NCBI GenBank assembly: GCA_003694805.1
Contig: RFJU01000040.1
Location: 1 to 35,404, forward strand
Source: Candidatus Woesearchaeota archaeon
GTDB taxonomy: Archaea; Nanobdellota; Nanobdellia; Woesearchaeales; J110
Length of the DNA: 35,404 bases
Direction of reading: 5' to 3'
Shown: piece by piece, positions 8,401 through 16,797 of the stretch
Numbering within the stretch: the first letter of the stretch is position 1
How the letters are laid out: each line of letters starts with the position of its first letter
The notes under the pieces: model-generated
Seen by the model: the letters and a program-made list of their open reading frames with translations, nothing else
The model's database searches: none
What the model was told of the DNA's origin: nothing
Made by a program: the position numbers and the translations under genes

Positions 8401-11400
8401 TGTCATTGACCGTGATAAAATGCGTGACGGTAGCGGAGGTGTAGTTTTGCGTTTCTCGATACAGTGCTGTAATATTATACGTGCCTGGGAGCGCGTACGT
8501 CGTGATGTTCGTTAGCGGCGCTGTTCCGTTGTTTATGAGGGCACCGTCTTGGTAGAGTTCCAGCTCTCCTGTTGAGGGCGTTTGGAGTAAGGCAGTGATG
8601 TTGACGGTTTGGTCCTCGACAATGCTGATGTCGTCTTCTGTTCCGTTGAAGAGAAGTGATATGGCTGTTGTTGCTTTATTGACGGTATAGTTGTTCCAGG
8701 GTGTCGTGTTGCTTCGGCCGAGAGAGTCGTTGGCGTGCCAGCGGTACGCGTACGTCCCGGCAGCGATTGGGCCGTGCGTGAAGGTGTACTCACTCCCCGT
8801 GTGTGTTGTTACGGTTTCATTTTGGAAGGTGCCGGTGAAATTGTGTTCGAAGAGTACTGTGTCTACGAAAGGTTCGTTGATAGTTATGTTGAACGTGTAT
8901 TGCTGGCTTGGCGAGTAGGTCGCGGGCGTAGCAGGGTTTGTTGCTTGTGCGCCGAAGATTGGTGGTGCCGTGTCTACTTTTGCGGTGTAGTTGGCTGGTG
9001 CAAAGCCAGATCTTCTTGAGCGATCCATGCACAGAACGTTCCAGAGGTAAGGCCCGTCTTGGAGCATCTTGGTGAACGTGTTAGGCGCCGCGTTCGTTGG
9101 CGCCGTGTCGGTTTCGTTGGGACCCCACGCGCCGGTGAAGTCTGCGTAGAGCGTACAATTAGCCAGGTTTGTATCTTGGGGCGTGTAGTTAAATACGACA
9201 GTTGAGGTGGTGATGAAGGTGTCGTTGAGAGGTGTGTTGAGCGCGATGGAAGGGTTGGTGAGGTCGATGGTGAGGTTTCTTGTTTCCGAGTCTCCCTTCG
9301 CGTTTGTGAGGTTGTCGTAGCACGTGATGTTCCATTGATGGTCTCCTTCTGCGATTGCTGTTATGGTGAAGTTGTTCATGGCGTGGTTGGTTACGTTCGT
9401 GTCTGTTTGGTTGAGTTGGCCGTCAAGGAAGATGGAGCAGTTCGCGATGCCTGTTGCGTCGTCTGGTGTGTAATTGAAAAGAACCGTATCTACGCTGAAG
9501 TACGCTGGGCTTGGGGGGTAGTAGAGGGTTACGAGGGGAGGGTCTGACTCGCTCAGTACTTCAACCGTTAGGTTATAGGTGGGTGAGCTTCCTACAAACC
9601 CGTTCTGATCGGTGCAGTTCACGCTCCAATTGTGCTGGCCGTTGGCAACGAAGGCGTTAAAGGTTTGGTTGATTCCTTCAGTTATGGTTGTATCCGCAGG
9701 TCCTGATTGGGCTCCGTCAATGATGAGTATACAGCTCGCAACGCCGGTCATGACGTCTGTTGTGTTGTAGGTGAAAACGATGTTGTTGGTTGTGTTTTCC
9801 TTCGTGTTGTTGAGCGGTGATTTGAGCTGAACCGCAGGGGGTGTCGTGTCGAGGCGGAACGTAAAATTCGTGGTTGCAAATCCTGCGTTGCCTTCTGCAT
9901 CGATGCATTGAACGTTCCACTCGTACGCCCCGTCCGCAATAGTAGTGGTGAAGGTGTTGTTGGCGTTGTTGGTTGGTGACGTGTCGGTTTCGTTGGGGCC
10001 CCACGCGCCGGTGAAGTTCCCGTAGAGCGTGCAGTTTTGCAATGCGTCATGGTCGGAGGGGTAGTAGATGAAGGTTGGCGTGCTGGTGAGAACCCAGGTA
10101 TCGTTGTCGGGTTCGAGGAGGGTTATGCTTGGAGGGGTAGTGTCTTGGACGGTGAGGAAGGCTTGTGTGGTGTTCGTGTTGTCTGCGCCGTCTTTTGCGA
10201 AGAGGGTGAGGGTGTAGATTCCCTTAACAGTGAGGTTTGCCGGGGTGAAGAGTGTGCTGTTGGTTGTGTACGTCCCTAGGAGGGTGCCGTTGGGGTAGGT
10301 GACATTGAGGTATGCTTCAGCCAGTGTTGGATCGGTCGCGGTCCAGTTGACTTCAACGTTTTCAATTCCTAGTTCTGAGGGGTTTGGCGTTATGCTGGTG
10401 ATGTTGACGAAGGGCGAGGTGTTGTCAACAATGAGGAAGGACGTGTTCGCCGCGCTGAAAAAGAGGTAGGTTGCGGCGGTTGTGATGTTGTATGTTCCTT
10501 CTGCGAGTGGGGTCGTGTAGTTGTATGTGTAGGTTCCTTGCTCGTTTGTCTTTGCGGGCCTTTGTTCTTCTGAGCCCGATGTGGTGGAGGGCGGCGTTGC
10601 GACGTAGCGCTTTACGGTGAATGTTCCTTCGCCTCCGATTGCCAAATAGGTTGCTGATTCTGTGGTGTGGCCGCGCTCCCCGTCTGACTCGTCCTCTTCT
10701 TCAACATGGAGCCCGATGCTTGCCGTGCTGATGCCGCAAGTCGGGGACCATCCTCCGTCGATTCCGTCTCTCCGGTCAAGGTCCGCTACTGCAAGAGGTG
10801 TATGCGTGAAGGCTTGGGTGAAAGTGAAGAACCAGCAGCTGGGCGCATTATCGATTCCTAAGATGGTGTCTGATGTTCCTGCCGCTTCGAAGGGAGTTCC
10901 GGAGAGATTTCCGGTCGTTCGTTCCCAGACGATGATGCCGAGTTCTTCAGGTTCGTGGCCTTCCGCGTTGGGGCAAAATGAGGCTCCTTGGTCGCAGTAC
11001 TGGCCCATTTCTAGCGCGACTTGGACGCTAGTCGTTCCTGGTGCGTTGATGTGATTGTCAACCCAGAGGGGGTCTTGGTAGCTCATGACTTGTCCAATGA
11101 CGGCCGGTGCTGAGGGGTAGGTGTGGAAGAACGAGAGGGTGTCGTACGTTGTTGGTGTGGATGTGCTGCTCCCGAGGACTTGGGATTCTTGGAACCTGTG
11201 TGCTTCAAGCAGGGTTGTACCGTCCATGGTTTCAAGCCGTCCTGCTTCTATGATAAAGACGCTCACGTTTCGCGGAGAAAAAACACGGTCTCCCGGATTT
11301 TGCAGTTTGAGTTGGAAGCTATTGCTCGTAACGTTTGCTATTCTCACTGAAACTTCTTGTGTGGGGGCGGCGACTTCTTCGACTTGTGCGACAATGACGG

Positions 11401-14400
11401 GGTTGTGGTAGGTTGCATTGAGCGTCACGTCTTGCCAAGTGCCTGTGGCATTGATGATGCGCTTTGTTTCGAGTGGGAGGTAGACGCGGTGAGGAGTCGA
11501 AGGGGGCGCGCCCGCGTTGGGGTTGCCATAGTAGAGGGAGTAGTTGCTGTCAGAAGCGCTGGGGGAGATGTTTGCTTGGAGGCGGAAGAGAATGACGGTG
11601 GCCGTCGTGTTGAAGGGTGTTGTGTTGATTCTGTCTAGTTCAATATTTTCGCTGCCGTTCCAGTAGACAACTCGCAGGTCAGAGCCGTTGGCTAGTAGTT
11701 TGCCCGCCGCGGTGAGGCTTTGCGTGTTGACGGTGACGTTGACGGTTGTCCCTTCTTGGAGGGGGTTGGAGGCGTCGTTGTTGGTGATGTTGATGGGTGT
11801 CCGGTATTTATAGGTGACGCGCCACCAGGCGGGTATGATGTTGCGAAGGCCGAGGGTTGTTTCGTTCTCGTCTGTTGGGTTGAGGGGGGATTCGTTGAGC
11901 GTTATTGCCAACTCGTTGTTCCCTATGTTTTGGTTGTCGCTCATGAAGAGCGAGCCGTTAATGGTTATGCGTGTTCCTGGCTTAACAACGGTGTCAGAGA
12001 GTTCTTGGGTGAGAATGAGGCTTCGGTTGTCGGCGTATAGTGTTCTGTTTGAGCTGGAAAAGAAGGAGTTGCCGAACGTGTCGGTTGCTTTGCAGTTCCA
12101 CGTGAAGAAGCCGACGGGCATGTCAACGGTGAAGGACGCTGTTGCTTGGGTGCCAGAAACGCTGGTGGTTTGGTTTTCTTCCCAAGAGCCGCTGGTGTTG
12201 AGGTAAAGGGAGATGTTGGTGAGGCCGTAGTCGTCCGTTGCTGAACAGTTGTAGGTGACAGTGAGGCTTGAGCTGACGTAGTCGTCTGGGGGCGTGAGCA
12301 AGGTTACGATGATGTCTTGGTCTTGGGCGGTGAAGGTCTTATTTTGAGCAGTGAATCCTGTGTTGTTTTGGTTGTCTTCGCAAAGGACGTTCCACGTGTA
12401 CGTCCCGGGGAGGAAGGAGTTGTTGAAGGTGTAGTTTTGCCCTTGGGTGATGTTGTAGAGGGTGGTGTTGAGGGTGAAGTTCCCTGTTGCGTTGTGGTAC
12501 AGAGAACAGGAGGGGAGGACGCCCGCGACATTGTCCATTGCTGAGAAGGTGAGGCCGGGGGTGAGGTTGGTTGTTGACGCATCCGGCGGGGTGTGAAGGG
12601 TGACAGAGGGAGGGGAGAAGTCGACGGTGGTGAAGTTGTACGTGCCGCTGGTGTTGCAGTTCCCAGCAGCGTCACAGCTCGTCACATTGTAATAATAGAG
12701 GACGAGGGGTGTGAGGCCTGTGAGGGTGATGACGTGGTCGGTGACGAAGCTCGTGCTGGAGGAGGTGTTGCCAAGGGAAGGAGTCGTGCCGTAATGAACG
12801 GTAGAGTTCGCAGGCTCGTCCGTCGTCCACGTCACGTCCGCGGTTGTTTCTTCCGGTGTTGCGTTCACATTGGTAATGGTAGGCGGTGTCGTATCCGGCT
12901 CGCTCGTGGTGGTGAAGTTGTACGTGCCGCTGGTGTTGCAGTTCCCAGCAGCGTCACAGCTCGTCACATTGTAATAATAGAGTGTGTTGGGTTGGAGGCC
13001 TGAGAGGGGGACGCCGTGTGCGGTGACAAGGGCAGAATCGGTTGTTGTATTGCCAAGGGAGGTGGTCGTGCCGTAATGAACGGTAGAGTTCGCAGGCTCG
13101 TCCGTCGTCCAGGTGATGAAGGCGGTCGTGTCGGTGATGCTGGTGGCGTTCACGCTGCTGATGGTTGGCGGTTTGGTGTCTATTGTGAGTGTTCTGTTCT
13201 GGTCGCCCCAGTCTGTTGCGCCGTCGAGGTCTTGGCAGACGATGTTCCATTGGTACGTGCCGTCATTGAGGGTTGTGGTGATGTTGGTTTCGGTGTTGTT
13301 CGTCGCGGTGGTTGTTTCGTTGGGGCCCCACGCGCCGGAGAAGTTCCCGTAGAGCGTGCAGGTAAAGGAGGTGGTGTCATTGTCGGTGGGGGTGAAGTTG
13401 AAGTCGACGGTGGCGGTGTTGAGGAGGGTGTCGTTGAGAGGCGTGTTGAGGGTTGTTGTTGGCGGTGTGTTGATGGCGTCGAGTGCTTGGATGTACCACC
13501 ACGTCCTGTTCCCTGTTGTTCTCAGCGCCGCGCTGGCGCTGGATGTTCTTCTGAGGTAGACGGTGATGTTGTCGCCCGCTGAGAGGTTGAGGAGGCAGCT
13601 GGCAAAGTTTGCGCCTTCAAAGCTGTCAGGCGTTCCTTGGTCTCCTCTGTTGTAGCCTTGCGACCAGCAGACCGTTTGGTCCGCGCCGTTGACGCGAAGA
13701 TTCCCTCCGATCTCAATTCTTTGTGTTACGCCAGGGTCTCCTAGCTGCCTGTTATTATAGACGTTGTAGGCGACGCGGTAGAGACCTGACTTTTCTATGC
13801 GGATGGTGCTCGCACTGGTCTTGTTAAAGAACGCGTCTTCTCGTTGTGTTGTATCCCATGTGATGTCGGTCCCGACGGTGGTGTCAAGGCTCTGGCCGCC
13901 CGCTGATTCTCGAACCATAACTACTTTTTGGTCTTGGTCGGGTATGCGCTCGATGTGGAGCCATGATCGGTCCGGGGTTGTGACTGCGTTGACAGAGGAT
14001 GCTGAAGCGCGTCCGCCTCGAATTTTTATGGTTGCGCCTGCGCCGAGCTCAACGAGGGCGTCTGCGGTGACAACGCCGTTTTGGGTGCTGTCAGTGCCTC
14101 GAAGGTTGACGTGCGAGTAGCCGACGGGTGCGAGGGTGTCGTTAATGAGTACTGCACCGTACGCGGCGTATCTCGTCGTTGTCGCGTGTTCGGTGGCGAT
14201 GCCGTACGTGATGCGGTAAAGGCCGGGCTGGGTGACGGTGACGTTGTTCGCGTCCGGCGTGAACTGGAAAGGCGAGTCTGCTCGATCTTGCGTGTCCCAC
14301 GTGAGGATGGTTCCTGCTACTTGGTCCATGTCCTGCCCTCCGCCTGCGTCGTGGGCAAGGAAGACGTCGGCATCTTTGACGAGTTGGAGGTGGAGCCATG

Positions 14401-16492
14401 TCCTGTTCCCCACCGTGCTTTCTGCGGTGGTGGTGCTGGAGGTGCGCAGCACGTTGAGTTTGAGCGTGCTTCCTGTGCCGAGTTCGACAAGGCAGTCCGA
14501 GGTGATAACGCCATCTTGCACTGACGTGCTGCCGCGCGTATATGTTGACCCCCAGCATTGAGGCTGGAGGGTTCCGTTAACGTAGATTCGGGCATTGTCT
14601 TCGATGCGTCCCGACCCTGCTTGTCTCACGGCAACGCCGTAGCTGACGCGGTACACGCCGGGCGTGTTGATGGTAATCGTGCTCGTTCCAAGCGTGTGGT
14701 TGAATGCCGGGTCAATGCGGTCTTGCGTGTCCCAGGTAATGTCGGTTCCTGATGTTTGGTCGGCGGTTGACTGGCCTCCAGCGGCGTCTCGGAGCTGGAG
14801 GATGCCCGTTGCGCTGGCGTAGTTCTTTGCGTATTGAACGTCGTTTCCAAACGTGAATCTGAGCACGTGAACGCCTCTTGTTTTGACGGTTGATACTTCC
14901 TTTCCCGTTTCGTTGCAGGAGTAGTGAGGAATGATGACTTTGCCGTTGCTCCAGGTGTAGTTCCTTATCGTGTCGCCGCAGGTTACTTGAAGAAAGGAGA
15001 GGTCGATGCCGACGGGGTCGAGCTGGCCTGGCTGGTGCTGCACCCAGGTGGTTCCGTTTGACGCTTCTATGGTGAGGGTTGCATCTCCAATGGTGGTGAA
15101 GCGCACGGTCCAGTTCCCCCCTACGGTAGGGTAGCTTTGGACGTTGATGATGGTGAGATTTGTCTCTGCAAATGCAGGGTCAGTTGCGTTAAAAGAAATG
15201 GTGTACGGCATTCCCGGCGTTATGTCTTTGACGTAGCGCCACGTTCCCGAGCAGGTTTGAGCAGTGAAGTTCCACTCAGTGCATTTCCACAGCTGGGTTC
15301 CTGTAGCGTTCTGTTCGATGGTGCCGTTGGTAAAGTTGATATGGGTCGGGTCGATGGCGAAGGCGTGAAGAGCGCTCCTTCCCTTGATTCGAGGTTTTTT
15401 TGTGAGGTCTTCTGCTCCGAGAAGAATGCGTTGGGGGAGGATGACGCCGTTGAGGGTGATGCGTTGGGTTCGGGAGAGGGGCCTAGGTATGCTGATGTCG
15501 TACACTCCTTTAAGCGCTGTGAGGTTTTTCGGTGTTGTCGTTACGAAGGTTTCAGTGCTCCTTTCTGCCCCTCGTGCGTGTTCGCGTGTTTGCATATTTG
15601 TTCGTGCAGGTATGTTCGTTTGTTCGCGTTGCGCAAGCGGCGTTGCTGGGCGGATGAATAGTGTTGGCGGTTCGGTCTCGACACGCGCCCTCTGTTCGCC
15701 TTGCTGCTTATTTGTTGGCGTGTTCTGTTTTGGAACGCCGTTGCTGACGAGAAGAAGTGTCGGTTCCCCGTCTGCAGCGCTTTGTCTGGGCGGGGGCGTT
15801 GTTGTTTTTTGTTCTGCCGTGGGAGCGTTTGGCTGATGTGTTGTTGAATGATTCGTTTCTGGTTGATTGTGGTGTGTTTGATTGTTTGTTTGGTTGCTCG
15901 GTGTTGGAAGGTGTGTATTGTTGTTACTTTGTTGTTCTTGTTGCGTTTGGTTTAGCGGCGCTTTTCGTGGTGTTTTTCGTGGTGTTTTGTTGTTTGTGGG
16001 GTCGGTGTTGTTTGCTGACGATGCAGTGATGGTTTTCGTTGCGAGGGTTTCTCTGGTTTGGGCGTTGAGGAGATAGAAGGTGTGCTTGCCCGGGTTTGTC
16101 GGGATGAACGTGAGGGGGAGGGTTGCCTGGTTGCTGTCTGGCCGGAAGCGAAGGAGGGTTGTGGGGGTTTGGACTTCTATGAGTAGATTGGTCGTGTCTA
16201 TTGTGCCTGTTGCGGCGGGCATTGCTGTTGTAGTGTTTGCAGGCGCCCTTTGGACGGCTGGCACGAGATTGATGGTGATGTTTTGCCCGACCAGCACAGT
16301 TTTTGGTGTTATGTGGAGTTCGAGTTCCCCGTTACTGCTCTGCGCCGTCGGGGCGAGGAAGGTCGCGGCTAGGATGATGGCTGCTATGATGAGTGCTGCT
16401 GCGATGTGAAGGTAGAGCGGCGTGAAGAGAGGGAGGTGTGCAGCGAAATTGCCTTGCCTGTTGTCTTTGTTCTTGTCGTCGGTGCTGTTCAT
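5426..16492 (-). CDS. Giant modular surface protein with C1q-like, FN3, Ig-like and DUF2341 modules (3688 aa)
   Basis: Exported adhesin-like protein; ligand unknown. The only membrane segment is near the N-terminus (25-47), acting as signal peptide or signal anchor. Order: beta domain 50-155; Asn/Gln/Thr/Pro linker 155-320; Cys-paired module 400-445 (LWKCTEWNF); three C1q/TNF-like jelly rolls 560-704, 706-848 and 855-1002; Ig-like 1010-1104; two near-identical FN3-like domains 1108-1195 and 1202-1289; Ig-like domains 1294-1485; DUF2341 1554-1662; lectin-like block 1668-1962; a run of Ig-like domains 2030-2790; DUF2341 2844-2950 with LamG-like 2955-3145; Ig-like 3213-3402; FN3 3405-3475; a C-terminal domain 3490-3688 with a GYW-type motif (MDPARGYVLDA). 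Sequons are abundant, for example four in residues 2151-2200. Its ATG overlaps the RHH stop (ATGA) and is preceded by GGGAGG, a strong ribosome binding site five bases before the start. The frame is unbroken. Confidence 0.9.
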   Translation of the reverse strand: MNSTDDKNKDNRQGNFAAHLPLFTPLYLHIAAALIIAAIILAATFLAPTAQSSNGELELHITPKTVLVGQNITINLVPAVQRAPANTTTAMPAATGTIDTTNLLIEVQTPTTLLRFRPDSNQATLPLTFIPTNPGKHTFYLLNAQTRETLATKTITASSANNTDPTNNKTPRKTPRKAPLNQTQQEQQSNNNTHLPTPSNQTNNQTHHNQPETNHSTTHQPNAPTAEQKTTTPPPRQSAADGEPTLLLVSNGVPKQNTPTNKQQGEQRARVETEPPTLFIRPATPLAQREQTNIPARTNMQTREHARGAERSTETFVTTTPKNLTALKGVYDISIPRPLSRTQRITLNGVILPQRILLGAEDLTKKPRIKGRSALHAFAIDPTHINFTNGTIEQNATGTQLWKCTEWNFTAQTCSGTWRYVKDITPGMPYTISFNATDPAFAETNLTIINVQSYPTVGGNWTVRFTTIGDATLTIEASNGTTWVQHQPGQLDPVGIDLSFLQVTCGDTIRNYTWSNGKVIIPHYSCNETGKEVSTVKTRGVHVLRFTFGNDVQYAKNYASATGILQLRDAAGGQSTADQTSGTDITWDTQDRIDPAFNHTLGTSTITINTPGVYRVSYGVAVRQAGSGRIEDNARIYVNGTLQPQCWGSTYTRGSTSVQDGVITSDCLVELGTGSTLKLNVLRTSSTTTAESTVGNRTWLHLQLVKDADVFLAHDAGGGQDMDQVAGTILTWDTQDRADSPFQFTPDANNVTVTQPGLYRITYGIATEHATTTRYAAYGAVLINDTLAPVGYSHVNLRGTDSTQNGVVTADALVELGAGATIKIRGGRASASSVNAVTTPDRSWLHIERIPDQDQKVVMVRESAGGQSLDTTVGTDITWDTTQREDAFFNKTSASTIRIEKSGLYRVAYNVYNNRQLGDPGVTQRIEIGGNLRVNGADQTVCWSQGYNRGDQGTPDSFEGANFASCLLNLSAGDNITVYLRRTSSASAALRTTGNRTWWYIQALDAINTPPTTTLNTPLNDTLLNTATVDFNFTPTDNDTTSFTCTLYGNFSGAWGPNETTTATNNTETNITTTLNDGTYQWNIVCQDLDGATDWGDQNRTLTIDTKPPTISSVNATSITDTTAFITWTTDEPANSTVHYGTTTSLGNTTTDSALVTAHGVPLSGLQPNTLYYYNVTSCDAAGNCNTSGTYNFTTTSEPDTTPPTITNVNATPEETTADVTWTTDEPANSTVHYGTTPSLGNTSSSTSFVTDHVITLTGLTPLVLYYYNVTSCDAAGNCNTSGTYNFTTVDFSPPSVTLHTPPDASTTNLTPGLTFSAMDNVAGVLPSCSLYHNATGNFTLNTTLYNITQGQNYTFNNSFLPGTYTWNVLCEDNQNNTGFTAQNKTFTAQDQDIIVTLLTPPDDYVSSSLTVTYNCSATDDYGLTNISLYLNTSGSWEENQTTSVSGTQATASFTVDMPVGFFTWNCKATDTFGNSFFSSSNRTLYADNRSLILTQELSDTVVKPGTRITINGSLFMSDNQNIGNNELAITLNESPLNPTDENETTLGLRNIIPAWWRVTYKYRTPINITNNDASNPLQEGTTVNVTVNTQSLTAAGKLLANGSDLRVVYWNGSENIELDRINTTPFNTTATVILFRLQANISPSASDSNYSLYYGNPNAGAPPSTPHRVYLPLETKRIINATGTWQDVTLNATYHNPVIVAQVEEVAAPTQEVSVRIANVTSNSFQLKLQNPGDRVFSPRNVSVFIIEAGRLETMDGTTLLEAHRFQESQVLGSSTSTPTTYDTLSFFHTYPSAPAVIGQVMSYQDPLWVDNHINAPGTTSVQVALEMGQYCDQGASFCPNAEGHEPEELGIIVWERTTGNLSGTPFEAAGTSDTILGIDNAPSCWFFTFTQAFTHTPLAVADLDRRDGIDGGWSPTCGISTASIGLHVEEEDESDGERGHTTESATYLAIGGEGTFTVKRYVATPPSTTSGSEEQRPAKTNEQGTYTYNYTTPLAEGTYNITTAATYLFFSAANTSFLIVDNTSPFVNITSITPNPSELGIENVEVNWTATDPTLAEAYLNVTYPNGTLLGTYTTNSTLFTPANLTVKGIYTLTLFAKDGADNTNTTQAFLTVQDTTPPSITLLEPDNDTWVLTSTPTFIYYPSDHDALQNCTLYGNFTGAWGPNETDTSPTNNANNTFTTTIADGAYEWNVQCIDAEGNAGFATTNFTFRLDTTPPAVQLKSPLNNTKENTTNNIVFTYNTTDVMTGVASCILIIDGAQSGPADTTITEGINQTFNAFVANGQHNWSVNCTDQNGFVGSSPTYNLTVEVLSESDPPLVTLYYPPSPAYFSVDTVLFNYTPDDATGIANCSIFLDGQLNQTDTNVTNHAMNNFTITAIAEGDHQWNITCYDNLTNAKGDSETRNLTIDLTNPSIALNTPLNDTFITTSTVVFNYTPQDTNLANCTLYADFTGAWGPNETDTAPTNAAPNTFTKMLQDGPYLWNVLCMDRSRRSGFAPANYTAKVDTAPPIFGAQATNPATPATYSPSQQYTFNITINEPFVDTVLFEHNFTGTFQNETVTTHTGSEYTFTHGPIAAGTYAYRWHANDSLGRSNTTPWNNYTVNKATTAISLLFNGTEDDISIVEDQTVNITALLQTPSTGELELYQDGALINNGTAPLTNITTYALPGTYNITALYRETQNYTSATVTHFITVNDTRAPTITLLFPDENATVGKATVTFRYNVSDQGTIQNCSIYINGTLNQTDTTVQPGSLQTFTITFADGSYNWRVDCYDTASNYATSETRNFSVLDSTLINLTVTTPTQAYEQGQTIPITINTTDRFSNPLATNASTAIIYTNTTTTTIPWWNENFTYRKRITITNNEASELTRGYTVNLTLDTTGPKMQDNGTDVRIVYYNQTNHSLTELDRINTTPFNTTTTTLRFKLQASINASGSDSNYFLYYGNPNAGTPPEDPSNVYLFYDDFEDGDINGWQDHTTPGLRFALDSGNGVLLKTTNSDPGGGYATLPANITNYETTFLSKRINENGGSANRYGILTDTGNGYGPRYESYGTATPLYIEERTGFSATTVASSTSITLPSNTWHHWTFRKIGQSMNFTIRETNGTLIQSVSGSDPTFANTNFTRFQIMGGYEYYTDNIMVRFLVANEPSTTLAAEQELYQHNRTQTDGITGLSAISFGTNLSLPQGNYSIVTLAYRPDFNNADDATYITLGPDQTPPNTTLQAPANDSFVGNTTVTFTYTPSELNVLDTCTLYGNFTGTWSPNETDTSPTNNANNTFTITIADGTYLWNVQCNDSLGNAAFSPANYTVNVDTTPPTIQLNEPANNSNQSSPVTFNWTVSDNLATNLTCVLLINGTQNGSQEPAQEGIPTTTTRNLTTSGTTSWQINCTDEANNTGSSQPYQFFHLTPPTNITIDYINAAATLNWTPPPGAVTYNVYITNNYSQGRPPNPNASNIPDTNYTDQNASQIQQRYYWVSAVRGTAEAIAPVPVGKYTVSLTGNLSLLSFPLTPSTTRLRNATEGLILRTTPDCVLSLWRYTSSGYERTDWNGTEFVPAAGSENFTVIDTNTSYWLEKNTSCNITFVGTVPTQNETIALYSGITFAGWHTILNQTLPTNYQDPLFTTTPANALQAIDRYNSDTNTFEVTIHYDVGSTPWGWWPSANNPDFTTMDPARGYVLDAVKNATWTFDPKT
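6664..6751 (-). repeat. Near-identical Ig-module repeat, copy A
   Basis: This stretch matches 9946-10033 almost perfectly: 6664-6717 (54 nt) is identical to 9946-9999, and the next 34 nt differ at two or three positions. It encodes part of the GNFTGxWxPNETDTSPTNN Ig-like module. Conservation at synonymous positions points to a recent duplication or gene conversion inside the 3688-aa gene. Confidence 0.7.
7574..7617 (-). repeat. 44-nt stretch identical between the two giant genes, copy in the 3688-aa gene
   Basis: These 44 bases recur exactly at 23933-23976 in the other giant gene. Both encode FYDDFEDGDINGWQ, the start of the LamG-like domain that follows a DUF2341 module. The surrounding protein regions are also similar (both end with GGYEYYTD), so the DUF2341-LamG pair was probably copied between the genes. 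Confidence 0.7.
9946..10033 (-). repeat. Near-identical Ig-module repeat, copy B
   Basis: Partner of the repeat at 6664-6751. It encodes the Ig-like module carrying NFTGAWGPNETDTSPTNN around residue 2160 of the 3688-aa protein. More diverged relatives of the same motif occur near 9100 and 13310. Confidence 0.7.
12626..12700 (-). repeat. FN3 unit repeat, copy B (75 nt identical)
   Basis: These 75 bases are identical to 12908-12982, exactly 282 bp (94 codons) away. A second identical block of 47 nt (12783-12829 and 13065-13111) has the same 282-bp offset. Together they mark a tandem FN3-like unit in the 3688-aa gene that duplicated recently or is being homogenised. Encoded motifs are DEPANSTVHYGTT and YYYNVTSCDAAGNCNTSG. 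Confidence 0.85.
12908..12982 (-). repeat. FN3 unit repeat, copy A (75 nt identical)
   Basis: Partner of 12626-12700. It encodes the C-terminal strands of the first FN3-like domain (around residues 1171-1195). The central part of each unit differs between the copies (for example VTAHGVPLSGLQPNT against VTDHVITLTGLTPLV), so exact identity is confined to two blocks. Confidence 0.85.
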
Positions 16493-16740
16493 GGTTTCCT
16501 CCCTCGAACGCCTCGTTTCGTTTTTGTGCCGGAATGGTGTTTTGTGCTCGCGGGAATGCTGTGTCGAACGGGAGAATCGTGTTTGGGTGCGCGCGCTTCT
16601 TCTGCTGCCACTGCGTTGATGAACTCTTGCATCATGAGTTCTACTTTAGAAGAAACTTTCATCGCGTTTGCTTTGCAGATGCGTTTGAAGGCGAGAAAGG
16701 TGTCGCCGTCAATAGTCATGGTGACTTTCTGTTTTCCCAT
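16489..16740 (-). CDS. Ribbon-helix-helix DNA-binding protein, putative operon regulator (83 aa)
   Basis: Small transcription regulator of the RHH (CopG/Arc-like) fold, by pattern. A short beta strand (KQKVTMTID, residues 3-11) would pair in a dimer and insert into the DNA major groove. Helix A covers about 12-28 and helix B about 30-46 (SSKVELMMQEFINAVA). The C-terminal half (50-83) is a basic, probably disordered tail rich in Lys, Arg, His and Ser, which could add non-specific DNA contact. The stop overlaps the start of the 3688-aa gene as ATGA, so the regulator and the giant are probably translated in a coupled way. The promoter upstream carries a perfect inverted repeat around its TATA box, suggesting autoregulation. 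I chose the ATG at 16740; an in-frame TTG at 16788 would add 16 residues that do not fit the fold. No assigned target is known. Confidence 0.75.
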   Translation of the reverse strand: MGKQKVTMTIDGDTFLAFKRICKANAMKVSSKVELMMQEFINAVAAEEARAPKHDSPVRHSIPASTKHHSGTKTKRGVRGRKP

Positions 16741-16797
16741 GCTGTCGTCTCTGGCTTTCTTTTGGTTTTTCAGGCCTTCAAACCTCAAAAAACCAAC

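Noticed and set aside
12623-13171. Possible CRISPR-like or satellite repeat
   Set aside because: Only two copies at a 282-bp (94-codon) period, in frame and encoding FN3-like domains; there are no short regularly spaced repeats with unique spacers.
16741-16788. TTG start at 16788 for the RHH protein
   Set aside because: It adds 16 charged residues before the RHH strand; the ATG at 16740 gives a usual RHH N-terminus. A leaderless TTG start cannot be fully excluded.
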